Source of the DNA: a virus
DNA length: 24,919 nt
Virus record (IMG/VR): IMGVR_UViG_3300031999_000180
Span: 1 to 24,919 of that record
Reading direction: 5' to 3' (one strand)
The position numbers and the translations under genes are program-made. The notes beneath the pieces were generated by a model. It saw nothing but the letters and a program-made list of their open reading frames with translations, had not been told where the DNA came from and ran no database searches. Positions within the stretch are counted from its first letter, which is position 1; each line of letters begins with the position of its first letter. This document shows positions 8,237 to 16,061 of this stretch, piece by piece.

Positions 8237-8835
8237 TAATACCTCTCATATGGGTCTGGTTGATCAGCCGGCGTCTTTGCGGCGCCATAAAGAACACCCC
8301 CGCCGGCTAAAACACCACCCGCCGCAAGACCTCCGGCACCCATTTTAGCGGCCCCACCCATTCTTGACCAAAAAGATTTTCGTTTTTCCGGGGTAACTGC
8401 GGCCTGTTGGTTTCCAGTAGGGATAACCGCGGCTTGTTGTGGTGTAACACTAGCCGGTTCTGCTTCCGGGGTAACCTTTCCTTCAGCACCTCTGACTTTT
8501 CCTTTTCTTAAATTTGCGTTAACCTCTTCTTGTGACATTGCTCCGACGGGGTCTTTTCCAGTTCCGTATTCGCGCATACCGGCTTTCCTTGATGCTTCCC
8601 CCGCAGCGCGTTCAGCTGCCATACGCTCTGATGTTTTTGCGGCCTGCGCTGTTCTATAAGCAGCTTGTCCTTTTGAAATTGTGTTGACATGTTCAGCTAA
8701 ATTTTCAGCACCAGCTGGCCTTACAAACAATCTACCAAAAGCTTTCCCGGCTCTTGTTACCACCCCTGGCATATGCAGCCTGAAGGCATTTTTTTCTAAT
8801 TCGACCCTAAACGCTGATAAATAATTTTGATTCAC
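8236..8835 (-). CDS. Tagged small protein with C-terminal glycine zipper
   Basis: The start is GTG at 8835 with GGAGG five bases upstream. The N-terminus (MNQNYLSAFRVELEKNAFR) carries the shared motif ELEKNA at residues 12-17. The middle is Ala/Arg/Lys-rich and helical, and the C-terminal 35 residues are a glycine/alanine-rich hydrophobic segment (GAGGLAAGGVLAGGGVLYGAA). The layout tag, basic helix, glycine zipper is the same as in the plus-strand proteins at 15073 and 15735, which points to a gene family dispersed over both strands. It is the first gene behind a good sigma70-like promoter. Function is unknown. Confidence 0.65.
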   Translation of the reverse strand: MNQNYLSAFRVELEKNAFRLHMPGVVTRAGKAFGRLFVRPAGAENLAEHVNTISKGQAAYRTAQAAKTSERMAAERAAGEASRKAGMREYGTGKDPVGAMSQEEVNANLRKGKVRGAEGKVTPEAEPASVTPQQAAVIPTGNQQAAVTPEKRKSFWSRMGGAAKMGAGGLAAGGVLAGGGVLYGAAKTPADQPDPYERY

Positions 8836-8873
8836 AATATCCTCCAGATTCGTACAGTACTATTTATAATAAA

Positions 8874-8902
8874 AATATAACATTATATCCATCAACTATC
8901 AA
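8874..8902 (-). promoter_or_regulatory. Sigma70-like promoter, minus strand
   Basis: On the minus strand TTGATA (8902-8897) and TATATT (8879-8874) are separated by 17 bases. It reads into the 8835 gene and so into the chain of small structural-type genes. It is head-to-head with the plus-strand promoter at 8911-8939. Confidence 0.6.
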
Positions 8903-8910
8903 CTTTTATG

Positions 8911-8939
8911 TTGAAACACTTTAATTTTAATTATATATT
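8911..8939 (+). promoter_or_regulatory. Sigma70-like promoter, plus strand
   Basis: TTGAAA (8911-8916), a 17-base spacer and TATATT (8934-8939). It precedes the single plus-strand gene 8964-9356 embedded in the minus-strand cassette. Confidence 0.6.
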
Positions 8940-8963
8940 ATTCCTATAAGAAGGGTGGTGTAC

Positions 8964-9356
8964 ATGGAATATAATTTCCAAAAAGAACTTGAGAACGCGA
9001 TCTTTAACGCCGACATCAAACTTGATCGTCGGGAATTATTGACTGATATTTTTAAATCGTATGTCGCCAAATTGTTTGAGAGGGTTATAGCTAACGGTAG
9101 GGTGCCGTTTGATTCACTTGTCGTCATCAAGAATAATCTTATCAACGAATTCAGAAGAGCCGACCTATCAGAGTATCAAAAGAGCGTCGAACAATACGAC
9201 GCATTGTTTGATACCGCAGTTAAAGAGATACTGAACCTGGCCGCTCTCAGACATCAAGGTATGAACCAGGTTCAAAACGGAATGCAGACCCTCCAAATCA
9301 ATCCTGAGATATACCTGAATGAGGGCGGATTGATAAAAAATGTGTCATCATTATAG
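8964..9356 (+). CDS. Hypothetical protein, single plus-strand gene in the late cassette
   Basis: I choose the ATG at 8964, eight bases after AAGGG, over an in-frame GTG at 8955. The 130-residue product is helical and charged, with no recognised motif. It has its own sigma70-like promoter, and its 3' end overlaps the 3' end of the oppositely oriented 9298-9507 gene by 59 bases. Opposite orientation and an own promoter suggest it is expressed at a different time from the flanking genes, perhaps early. A regulatory role is possible, but nothing in the sequence shows it. Confidence 0.65.
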   Translation: MEYNFQKELENAIFNADIKLDRRELLTDIFKSYVAKLFERVIANGRVPFDSLVVIKNNLINEFRRADLSEYQKSVEQYDALFDTAVKEILNLAALRHQGMNQVQNGMQTLQINPEIYLNEGGLIKNVSSL

Positions 9357-9507
9357 ACGCAATCTTTTCAAAACAATTTGATAAATCCGCTTTCTTGACA
9401 TGCTCCGGAAGATCTTTTATATCCGGAGTGTTTTTGGCCCATCGCTTGGCAATCTTGGGATGCTTGGCAAACATAAATTTTCTCTGAGAATTGCTGACAA
9501 AGGGCAT
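9298..9507 (-). CDS. Small conserved phage protein (PFVSNSQRKFM type)
   Basis: A 69-residue basic protein. The first 40 residues (MPFVSNSQRKFMFAKHPKIA, then a K-R-W and a P-E-H-V-K-K block) match a short family I recall from many phage genomes, with no firm function known to me. AGGAG lies about six bases before the ATG. The C-terminal third (containing CFEKIAS, the cluster's Lys-x-Ala motif) overlaps the convergent 8964-9356 gene and is less typical of the family. It lies just downstream of the ligase-fusion gene in the same transcript. Confidence 0.65.
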   Translation of the reverse strand: MPFVSNSQRKFMFAKHPKIAKRWAKNTPDIKDLPEHVKKADLSNCFEKIASIMMTHFLSIRPHSGISQD

Positions 9508-9516
9508 AGAATTCTC

Positions 9517-11394
9517 CTATTTTAAATTCTTCTCAATATCCATTGTATAAAAAGCGGGTGCCCTTAACGCACCGCTACCAAACTGTTGTTGTGATTTTAC
9601 TCTTGCCACCATTCCTAAATAATCATTCTGATGCTCAAGCATATCTTTTCTTTTAGCCTGCGTGAATCCGGTTCCAACATTTCCGACTATCTTTCCCTTC
9701 GGTGTCAGACTATACTCAAATCCGCCGGCTTCATCCTTTTCTTTTCCGGTTGCCTTACTGATCGCTGGGAATATTTTTCTGATATAAACATCGAAATTAT
9801 CACGATATTTGATCTTGGAAGGATCACCGGTAGGCTTTGACAAATCCCATTCTACCACGCCTTCCTTTGTTTCAGGATGCAAGCCTTTCTTGATACTATT
9901 GACCAATTTTCGTTTTTGTTCAGGGGTAAAAGCGGTCTCGGCAACACGCATCGACGGGATTCGTTTCTCAATCGATTGCATTAATTCCAGTTTTTTTCTA
10001 TACGGTTCATTAGAAACATCTTCACCTTTAAACTTGACAATATCAAAAATATACGGCTTTAATTTCCCATGTTCTTTTTGTTTTTCAAGACTTTTATGTA
10101 TACTGGCATTCAACATTCCACCGATAACTTCCGCAGCTACAGGTTTATTATTTTTGGTTGCATACAATTCACCACGTAAGACCGTATCGTCTAACTTCTT
10201 AGGAACCGCTACATATTTCAAATCAGGAACCTGATCTGAATGATCGATAGGTTCACCAGTGCGTTTGCTATTTCGATATGAATAGATGTGATTGTCTTGA
10301 TCTGATTTAAGATGGAATATGGCATGAGCCCCATCGACTTTCCCCTGTAATACTTTATTATTATCAGAATAATCGGTTGGTTCGGATAATGTTTTATATT
10401 TTGGTTTTGATGTAATAAACTCAGCGTGTTTTGCTACTCCGGATAGTTTCTTTACCAAATTGGTAATCTGCCGATCATGGTCAAATGTAAGTTTAGCCCC
10501 ATGTATAATTTCTTTTAAACCAGTTTTCAAACCACTAGGAGGCTCAACACCAGCACTTACACGGTCTTGAGATCTTTTAATCTGCCTAAGTAAAGATTTT
10601 AATTTTGAAGTTCTTTTTACAATTAAATTACCTTCATTTCCACCAAAATCCCCGTAAAATTTATGGACAGATACACCCTCAACTGTGGTTGGTTTATTTT
10701 CCAATATAGCTTCATTGATTTTATTTCGTGCATCCACATGTGACTTAAATTTATCAAGAGATAAAATATTTCTTCCAGAAACGCTTATATCTTTGGTATT
10801 CTTATATCCGATTATTGGATCGATTTTTTCTTCTAATGCCTGTGTTGTTTTTCCACTTCCCCTTAATCCGGTAATAAAATTAACATTACTGTTGGGGTTC
10901 CCTTTAATTATAAGATCTGGCTTAGAAAAAAATATAGGGATTACGCCTGATGTTTTTTCTATATCTTTCTTCTTAATCATCAACCAATGCTTATCACCCA
11001 TCGTCTTGGGTTTGATCATTACGAATTCGCCTTCAGGCATGGTCATTCTGATTTTTTCATTAGTCGCTTCGTGGACATGTACCGGCTTATCATAAACCTT
11101 TTTTACTTTACCGGCCCCGTATCCAGACCACAATGTTCCTTCAAAATCGGAATATTCAGCGCGATGGGTTGGTTGTCTGATGGCAAGTGTTTTTTGTTTC
11201 TCGCCAGGCAAAGTCCTGATAACCCAACTATGAGTTTTATCACTATCCTTAGCGTGCAGTCTCACATCGTAATGATATCCGCCCCTGCTTCGTTTTGTAG
11301 TGTGTTTCTGAATGACAAGACGTGCGGGGCCACTCTGATTTATATCATGGGTTTTTTCTTTTGATGGAAGGCCTGGTGCAAAGTCTTTAGGCAT
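9517..11394 (-). CDS. Three-part DNA repair enzyme: LigD-like 3'-phosphoesterase, P-loop domain, ATP-dependent DNA ligase
   Basis: A 625-residue protein. Residues 25-140 match the LigD 3'-phosphoesterase: H31 (QKH), H41-x-D43-x-R45 (YHYDVRL), H77 and Y81, equivalent to the family's metal- and phosphate-binding residues, then the D-F-E-G and G-Y-G-A-G-K blocks. Residues 171-184 contain a Walker A loop (GLRGSGKTT, K182). Residues 350-625 form an ATP-dependent ligase: motif I K352-V-D-G with the adenylylated Lys, motif III R-G-E-L-Y, motif IV Y-I-F-D, motif V E-G-V-V and K-I-K-Y, and a C-terminal OB-type end with G-A-L-R-A-P. The phosphoesterase would clean 3' ends and the ligase seal nicks; the P-loop domain could be a 5'-kinase, but that is unproven. 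A DIEKTSG motif sits at the first domain junction (144-150). This lies inside a packaging operon, so a virion-associated role is possible. Confidence 0.85.
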   Translation of the reverse strand: MPKDFAPGLPSKEKTHDINQSGPARLVIQKHTTKRSRGGYHYDVRLHAKDSDKTHSWVIRTLPGEKQKTLAIRQPTHRAEYSDFEGTLWSGYGAGKVKKVYDKPVHVHEATNEKIRMTMPEGEFVMIKPKTMGDKHWLMIKKKDIEKTSGVIPIFFSKPDLIIKGNPNSNVNFITGLRGSGKTTQALEEKIDPIIGYKNTKDISVSGRNILSLDKFKSHVDARNKINEAILENKPTTVEGVSVHKFYGDFGGNEGNLIVKRTSKLKSLLRQIKRSQDRVSAGVEPPSGLKTGLKEIIHGAKLTFDHDRQITNLVKKLSGVAKHAEFITSKPKYKTLSEPTDYSDNNKVLQGKVDGAHAIFHLKSDQDNHIYSYRNSKRTGEPIDHSDQVPDLKYVAVPKKLDDTVLRGELYATKNNKPVAAEVIGGMLNASIHKSLEKQKEHGKLKPYIFDIVKFKGEDVSNEPYRKKLELMQSIEKRIPSMRVAETAFTPEQKRKLVNSIKKGLHPETKEGVVEWDLSKPTGDPSKIKYRDNFDVYIRKIFPAISKATGKEKDEAGGFEYSLTPKGKIVGNVGTGFTQAKRKDMLEHQNDYLGMVARVKSQQQFGSGALRAPAFYTMDIEKNLK

Positions 11395-11405
11395 ATTATT
11401 CCCAT

Positions 11406-13052
11406 TTAATCCGGATCTTCATTGACTCCGCCGGATAAATATCTATTATACTCACCTCTTAATATACCTGCTGCAATTCGAGAAAACATCCATGAATGAA
11501 AACAGTCGTCAGGTACTATATGGTCGTACATCATAAGCCTCGTTCTCTCACTATACTCGCTATATATTCCTGTAAAATCCGGTTGATATTCTTTAAACTG
11601 TTCATAGTTAAAAAAAGCGACATCGGTACGTTTGATATTCATAATTACGTCCGTGATAACACGGGTCCTATTCATTATATAATGACCCTTTTCCTTATCC
11701 CAGCGTAATTTTTTTCTGATTGTTCCATGTTCGTATATTTCAGCAAAATGAAGGGCCCCGAGGGTTTCTACCATCATAGCATTGGATGTTCGTCCATCAC
11801 CAGTATCAGCTATGGTAAGTTTTGCATTAAATTGATGAATTATCCTCAGCATGTCTTTGATCTGAATGAGAGGATCTGACATCTTTCCGGTGTATTTTTT
11901 TACGAATACGGTCTTAAATTTATTCCGTATTACAGCGCTTATTGTTAATACGGAATACGATGTCCCCGATGCTGTATCACCCTTTCCCCAATCCACCCCA
12001 GCCGTAATAATGTCAACACCTTGCAACATATCATGATATTGACCTATATCCTCGGGAATCATCTCATAATTTTCACAGCACGCTATTAATTCCGGAACCG
12101 ATATCGGATGCCTTGCATTGGCATAAGGGAGCGCCAAAACCTCATTATAGAATCTCTCCGATGAATAAATTTGCCTTGTATTTGTGACACTTATCTTCCA
12201 AACTTCGGGATTATTAATATTATTTATCCATGGTAATACTATCTGTGGTAGCCGATACCCATCGATAAACCCACCCTTATTCATCGTAACCCATTGACCG
12301 TTCTCATAATAAATAGGCTTCTTACATTTATTACATACAAGGCATGTCGCGCCAACATTTTCTTCATTTATGCAATTGTATTTACCACATCCGACATTCT
12401 TACATTTAATAACCCACTCGTTCATCGTGCTCTTATCCCAATACCGCTCCATCGTATTTTCAATGGTTTTGGGTGTTCCTGCATATATTCTACAGTTGAA
12501 TAAATGCATGGGGAGGGTAGGGAAACGTTCTTTGAGATGCTCCCACTTCGCCAGACTATGACTCATGCATTGTTCGATGACCGGTATATGATCGCTGCAA
12601 ATATCCTGAATCTCATCAATGCAGGTCTGATCTCCCGATATACCGCGGATGGAATCGGCGGTATGGAAAGCCGATCTCAGATAAATCTTACTACCGTTAT
12701 TGAATTCTTTATACGATATCTGATCTTTGGTTTTCGTGTCAAAATAATTATCCTTGATAACCATTGATCCTTTAAGGGCACCATCAAGCTTATCGGTAGA
12801 AAATACCGATACTTGTCCACCAGTCGGGGCTACATAAATAGAATGATAGTTCTCGTATTTAAGGCACGGAAGAGCTGTTTTAAAACCCACCGTGGTTGAT
12901 TTGTGTGTCTGCCGGCCGAACTTTAATATGATAGCGTTAGATGGTCTATTATAGATCGGGTACAAATGCCGCATGGTATGGTATGGCATTGAGAGCGGAG
13001 CGCCATCCAAATAAAAGATATTGCTCGCGAATTGTACCGGTGTAACATTCAT
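11406..13052 (-). CDS. terL: Terminase large subunit (packaging ATPase and nuclease)
   Basis: A 548-residue protein. The ATPase part has a Walker A-like loop GRQTHKST (46-53, of the deviant terminase type), Walker B C-I-D-E-I-Q-D (144-150) and a coupling-motif-like A-G-T-P (191-194). A Cys-rich insertion (C217, C222, C227, C237, C240, C243) looks like a zinc ribbon between the ATPase and nuclease parts. The nuclease part shows the expected acidic residues: D354 (GVDWGKGD), D416 (IADTGDG) and D515/D516 (HIVPDDCFHSW). It would translocate DNA into proheads and cut the concatemer. The ATG overlaps the stop of the upstream gene in TAATG form. Confident as terminase; the zinc ribbon is the unusual part. 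Confidence 0.9.
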   Translation of the reverse strand: MNVTPVQFASNIFYLDGAPLSMPYHTMRHLYPIYNRPSNAIILKFGRQTHKSTTVGFKTALPCLKYENYHSIYVAPTGGQVSVFSTDKLDGALKGSMVIKDNYFDTKTKDQISYKEFNNGSKIYLRSAFHTADSIRGISGDQTCIDEIQDICSDHIPVIEQCMSHSLAKWEHLKERFPTLPMHLFNCRIYAGTPKTIENTMERYWDKSTMNEWVIKCKNVGCGKYNCINEENVGATCLVCNKCKKPIYYENGQWVTMNKGGFIDGYRLPQIVLPWINNINNPEVWKISVTNTRQIYSSERFYNEVLALPYANARHPISVPELIACCENYEMIPEDIGQYHDMLQGVDIITAGVDWGKGDTASGTSYSVLTISAVIRNKFKTVFVKKYTGKMSDPLIQIKDMLRIIHQFNAKLTIADTGDGRTSNAMMVETLGALHFAEIYEHGTIRKKLRWDKEKGHYIMNRTRVITDVIMNIKRTDVAFFNYEQFKEYQPDFTGIYSEYSERTRLMMYDHIVPDDCFHSWMFSRIAAGILRGEYNRYLSGGVNEDPD

Positions 13053-14095
13053 TATGACAAATCGCCTTTGACATCATTAAGCATACCATTAATGTCTTCG
13101 ATCCTGGCAATCTTTTCATCTTCAGGTTCACCAAAGTCGAGGCAAACCTGTTGCATTTTTTCAAAGAAATCTTTTGTTTCACCTTCACCAACGGGCATTG
13201 CATCATTGGCTTTCATATAAATTTCAATCCATGATTTAGCCAATTTTACCCGTTGTTCTTCGACATTTTTCCGCGTAGTTGATGATTTATTGAAAGCCCC
13301 AAACTCGTCGTTAGACCCTTCCTCTTCATACGTTTCAGCGTTTTGAACCATATTCATGGCTTCATAATATTTGAAGTAACTATCTCTTTTAATCTGTTCA
13401 ATAAAATCCTGGGATCGTGGGGCAACGATATTACGATAACCGATTTTCCACTTAATGTAATTAATATCATGAAACGTTATTGGAACGTCGGACCCACTAT
13501 CGCTATCGTCTCTAATCGCTGATATTTCAGATTCACCCGATCTTAATTTTCTGATGATAAGCGTGTTTTGTCGAAACGGTATGCAATAATACAAGGCCTC
13601 TTTTGCCGAAATGATATCCGTATCCCAAAACATTTTTTTATATAATAAAAGTGCATCCACACCTATTTTCTTTTTATATTTAAACATAACGATCTTCGAA
13701 ATTTCTTCGAGGGACTCGCTGTTGAAAAGAAGTATATTGATAAGGCACATGGCGTCTTTATATTTATGAGCCCAAAGACAATCATTACACCATTTGAAGT
13801 ATTCTGGGGCATCCTTCTCGGAATCCCTGCGTATAACAAAGTCATAAAACTCAAAGACCTCAAAATGTTTCAACCATTGAACGTGGGTTTCATTATTTAT
13901 GTCTAACGGGCTTTTGGCATCAACAAGCTGCAAAATAGAAGTCGGCAGCATATTCTTTAATTCCGTAAATATCCATACAGCTTCTTTTTCTTCAATAAAA
14001 TATCCAAACTCCTTGAGTCTTTCAATAATGAATGGTATACTCTTATTGAATAGCAAGAAGGTAATTATAAACTTTTTGAAAGGCGGACTGTTCAT
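13052..14095 (-). CDS. Unknown protein directly upstream of terL (possible small terminase subunit)
   Basis: A 347-residue, charged, mostly helical protein whose stop overlaps the terL start (TAATG), so the two are translationally coupled. The small terminase gene is often in this position. However, 347 residues is long for a small subunit and I see no clear helix-turn-helix DNA-binding motif by eye. The acidic segment around residues 200-210 and the C-terminal acidic helix are the only obvious features. The start has a weak AAGATA-type SD. The function is an inference from gene order only. Confidence 0.55.
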   Translation of the reverse strand: MNSPPFKKFIITFLLFNKSIPFIIERLKEFGYFIEEKEAVWIFTELKNMLPTSILQLVDAKSPLDINNETHVQWLKHFEVFEFYDFVIRRDSEKDAPEYFKWCNDCLWAHKYKDAMCLINILLFNSESLEEISKIVMFKYKKKIGVDALLLYKKMFWDTDIISAKEALYYCIPFRQNTLIIRKLRSGESEISAIRDDSDSGSDVPITFHDINYIKWKIGYRNIVAPRSQDFIEQIKRDSYFKYYEAMNMVQNAETYEEEGSNDEFGAFNKSSTTRKNVEEQRVKLAKSWIEIYMKANDAMPVGEGETKDFFEKMQQVCLDFGEPEDEKIARIEDINGMLNDVKGDLS

Positions 14096-14125
14096 ATTTT
14101 TATCTTGGCTTTCTATAACATAAAA

Positions 14126-14154
14126 TATATAATATTTTTTATATGATCTTGTAA
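14126..14154 (-). promoter_or_regulatory. Promoter for the terminase operon
   Basis: On the minus strand TTACAA (14154-14149) and TATATA (14131-14126) are separated by 17 bases, about 30 bases before the ATG of the 14095 gene. The 154-base region between the divergent operons is AT-rich and holds this and the plus-strand promoter. Confidence 0.45.
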
Positions 14155-14184
14155 TATATTGGATTTGTTCATAGTTATTAACCG

Positions 14185-14214
14185 GATGTATATTATTTCT
14201 ATATAGATTATAAC
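14185..14214 (+). promoter_or_regulatory. TATAAC-type promoter for the plus-strand operon
   Basis: TATAAC at 14209-14214 lies 36 bases before the 14250 ATG. At the position where the other TATAAC promoters have TTGTTA or ATGTTA, this one has the weaker GATGTA (14185-14190, spacer 18). An alternative is TTGTTC (14165-14170), an 18-base spacer and TATATT (14189-14194). Confidence 0.4.
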
Positions 14215-14249
14215 ACTGATCAGAGAATAAAGCAAAGAAAGGATGGTAT

Positions 14250-15008
14250 ATGCCACCTAACCCAAAACAAACTTCAGAACTTGGAAAAAAGCTTGTTGCA
14301 CTTGCAAAAAAAGTTGCACCTTACGCTGCAACAATAGGGGCAGGAACAGTAGGTGGAGTCGGCGGTTACCATCTTGGAAAAGCTGTTGAAAGACGTAATG
14401 ATACCAATGAAGATAGGCAAATAGCTGAACAATTTTACAATTTAGGTGAAAGGGACGCTTTTATGAAAACTTCGGAGTTGATTAACACAATTTATGAACA
14501 GGCGTTTACGGATGAGATGGAAAAGGTCGGGGCTGGTAAATCAGCAAAAGGAATTCTTTCCTTTGCGCGTCCTATTCTCGAAAAACTTCGTATCATGAAA
14601 CCAAAGCAAACACATTTTGAACGAATAAAAGGTAAAACCAAAGAGGTTGCCGAGAAGGCTTGGGGTGCTACAAGGGGTGGAGCCGAGAAAGCCTGGGGTG
14701 CTACAAGGGGTGGAGCCGAGAAAGCCTGGGGCGCTACAAAGGGTGGGGCTGAGAAAGCCTGGGGTGCCACGCGTGGTGGTGCCGAAGAAGCTTTTAATGC
14801 AACCAAGGGTTTTGGTGTTGATGTTGGCAAAGAATATGCCGCTGCCGGCAAAGCGATCGCGACAACTCCTACAAAATCGTTTGGTCTTGCCGGACAACAT
14901 CTTTTGAATATCATCAGAACAAATCCCAAAGCTTCTGCTATTACAGGGGGAGCTGCTGTAGCCGCTGGAACAACTGGTGTTGCCCTTGGAATGAGAAAGA
15001 AAAGCTAA
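14250..15008 (+). CDS. Glycine-zipper protein with five 11-residue repeats
   Basis: A 252-residue protein; AAGGA lies six bases before the ATG. A glycine-rich hydrophobic segment occurs near the N-terminus (about residues 24-43, YAATIGAGTVGGVGGYHLG) and another at the C-terminus (about 225-247, AITGGAAVAAGTTGVALGM). Residues 73-98 contain the same tag-like segment as the N-termini of the two following proteins (SELINTIYEQAFTDEMEKVG). Residues 134-188 are five tandem 11-residue repeats, four of them AEKAWGATRGG-like, forming an amphipathic helix of the kind seen in LEA and apolipoprotein-like membrane binders. A membrane-active virion or ejection protein is a reasonable guess; the family is not recognised. 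Confidence 0.7.
   Translation: MPPNPKQTSELGKKLVALAKKVAPYAATIGAGTVGGVGGYHLGKAVERRNDTNEDRQIAEQFYNLGERDAFMKTSELINTIYEQAFTDEMEKVGAGKSAKGILSFARPILEKLRIMKPKQTHFERIKGKTKEVAEKAWGATRGGAEKAWGATRGGAEKAWGATKGGAEKAWGATRGGAEEAFNATKGFGVDVGKEYAAAGKAIATTPTKSFGLAGQHLLNIIRTNPKASAITGGAAVAAGTTGVALGMRKKS
14649..14813 (+). repeat. Five tandem 33-base coding repeats
   Basis: Units begin at 14649, 14682, 14715, 14748 and 14781. The first three are nearly identical, the fourth is more diverged and the fifth is degenerate (AEEAFNATKGF). Each unit encodes 11 residues, so copy-number changes would keep the frame. The open opposite-strand frames here are an artefact of the repeat. Confidence 0.85.
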
Positions 15009-15020
15009 TAGTTATAAATA

Positions 15021-15055
15021 ATCTTGGGCTGTACAATCAGCCCAAGATATTTTAT
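15021..15055 (+). terminator. Intergenic hairpin, attenuator or terminator
   Basis: A perfect 11-base-pair stem (15021-15031 with 15038-15048) with a six-base loop is followed by ATTTTATAATAA. The T-run is imperfect, so it may only partly terminate transcription between the 14250 and 15073 genes, or stabilise the 3' end of the first message. Confidence 0.6.
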
Positions 15056-15072
15056 AATAAACAGAGGATTTT

Positions 15073-15726
15073 ATGAATCAACAAGAGTTGTTGGAAAATG
15101 TTTATACCAAAGCGTTTGATGACGAATTATCTAAAATTGCAGCTGGAGGCAAGGTATTAAAAGGCACCTTTGGCGCTGTAAAAAGGGGTGTTAAGGCAAC
15201 TAAAGAATTCGTACAAAATGTCGCTAAACCAGAATCAAATGAATACACAAAACTCTTTCGTGGACCTGGAGAAGCGGCGACTTCAAATGCTGGTGCTGCT
15301 GGGGCAAATCTTGGGAAGAAAATACGAGCAACTACCGCAAATGTAAAACAAAAAGTAAAGCCTAAAGTACAAAAAGCACAAAGGGCGGCGAAAGGTTTTG
15401 TTGAAACATTTAAGCCGGAAATAAATCAGGCTAAAGGATATATTAAAAAACAACTTGATGAATTTGGAAGAAGTGCTGCGCAAGGGGCTCAAACAAGGGC
15501 TGGCGAATTTGCTGGAAAACAAGCCGGTAAATTAGAAAAAGTCAAGGAAACAATGAGGGCTGGATTCAGAGAACCTCCCCCTCCTCCGCCAGCACCCGCA
15601 CTCGCTGCACCTGCCACACAGCCAAGACGAATGAATCCTATGCATATAGCCGCAGGTGTTGGTGGTGCCGGTTTTGGTATGGCTGGTGGAGCTTATGCGG
15701 CATCAAAGATGACCCAAAGGAGATAA
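15073..15726 (+). CDS. Tagged basic protein with C-terminal glycine zipper
   Basis: A 217-residue protein starting MNQQELLENVYTKAFDDELS and continuing K-I-A-A-G-G, with AGAGGA upstream. The N-terminal motif matches the 15735 product (MNKTELLQNIYNQAFDEEVE) and an internal segment of the 14250 product. The middle is Lys/Ala/Gln-rich and helical (about residues 30-170), then a Pro-rich linker with six consecutive Pro, then a glycine/alanine hydrophobic segment (about 190-212). It is a paralog-type sibling of its neighbours and of the minus-strand 8236-8835 product. Function is unknown; DNA- or membrane-binding fits the composition. Confidence 0.7.
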   Translation: MNQQELLENVYTKAFDDELSKIAAGGKVLKGTFGAVKRGVKATKEFVQNVAKPESNEYTKLFRGPGEAATSNAGAAGANLGKKIRATTANVKQKVKPKVQKAQRAAKGFVETFKPEINQAKGYIKKQLDEFGRSAAQGAQTRAGEFAGKQAGKLEKVKETMRAGFREPPPPPPAPALAAPATQPRRMNPMHIAAGVGGAGFGMAGGAYAASKMTQRR

Positions 15727-15734
15727 TCCAAATT

Positions 15735-16061
15735 ATGAATAAAACAGAATTACTTCAAAATATTTATAACCAAGCATTCGATGAAGAGGTTGAAAAAAAT
15801 GCCGGTTGGATGGGGGCTGCTTGGAAAGGTGTGTCTGGTCTTGCTAAAGGTTTGGGTGGAGCTGCTAAAAGTTTCGGACAATCTTTTGGAAAAGATCTTG
15901 GTGATAAAACACGTGGGAAGATGCTTAGACAAGCCGGTGAACAATTTAAATCTACCATCAAAGCGCATCCTGTTACGGCTGGTGTCGTTGGCGGTGTTGG
16001 AGCGCTTGGGACCGGAGCCGGAGCTATTTCGGCAATAAGAGGCCCGAAAGAAAAATACTAA
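15735..16061 (+). CDS. Tagged small protein with C-terminal glycine zipper, 108 residues
   Basis: The SD AAGGAG overlaps the end of the previous gene, nine bases before the ATG. The N-terminal 25 residues closely match the 15073 product and carry EVEKNAG at residues 18-24. A glycine/lysine-rich middle leads to a hydrophobic glycine-rich segment (about residues 78-100, TAGVVGGVGALGTGAGAISA). Its stop overlaps the next start (TAATG). It looks like a shortened paralog of the previous gene. Function is unknown. Confidence 0.7.
   Translation: MNKTELLQNIYNQAFDEEVEKNAGWMGAAWKGVSGLAKGLGGAAKSFGQSFGKDLGDKTRGKMLRQAGEQFKSTIKAHPVTAGVVGGVGALGTGAGAISAIRGPKEKY

Noticed and set aside
14492-14929. Opposite-strand genes across the 33-base repeats
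   Set aside because: They are shadows of the repeat-containing plus-strand gene; no SD or promoter supports them.
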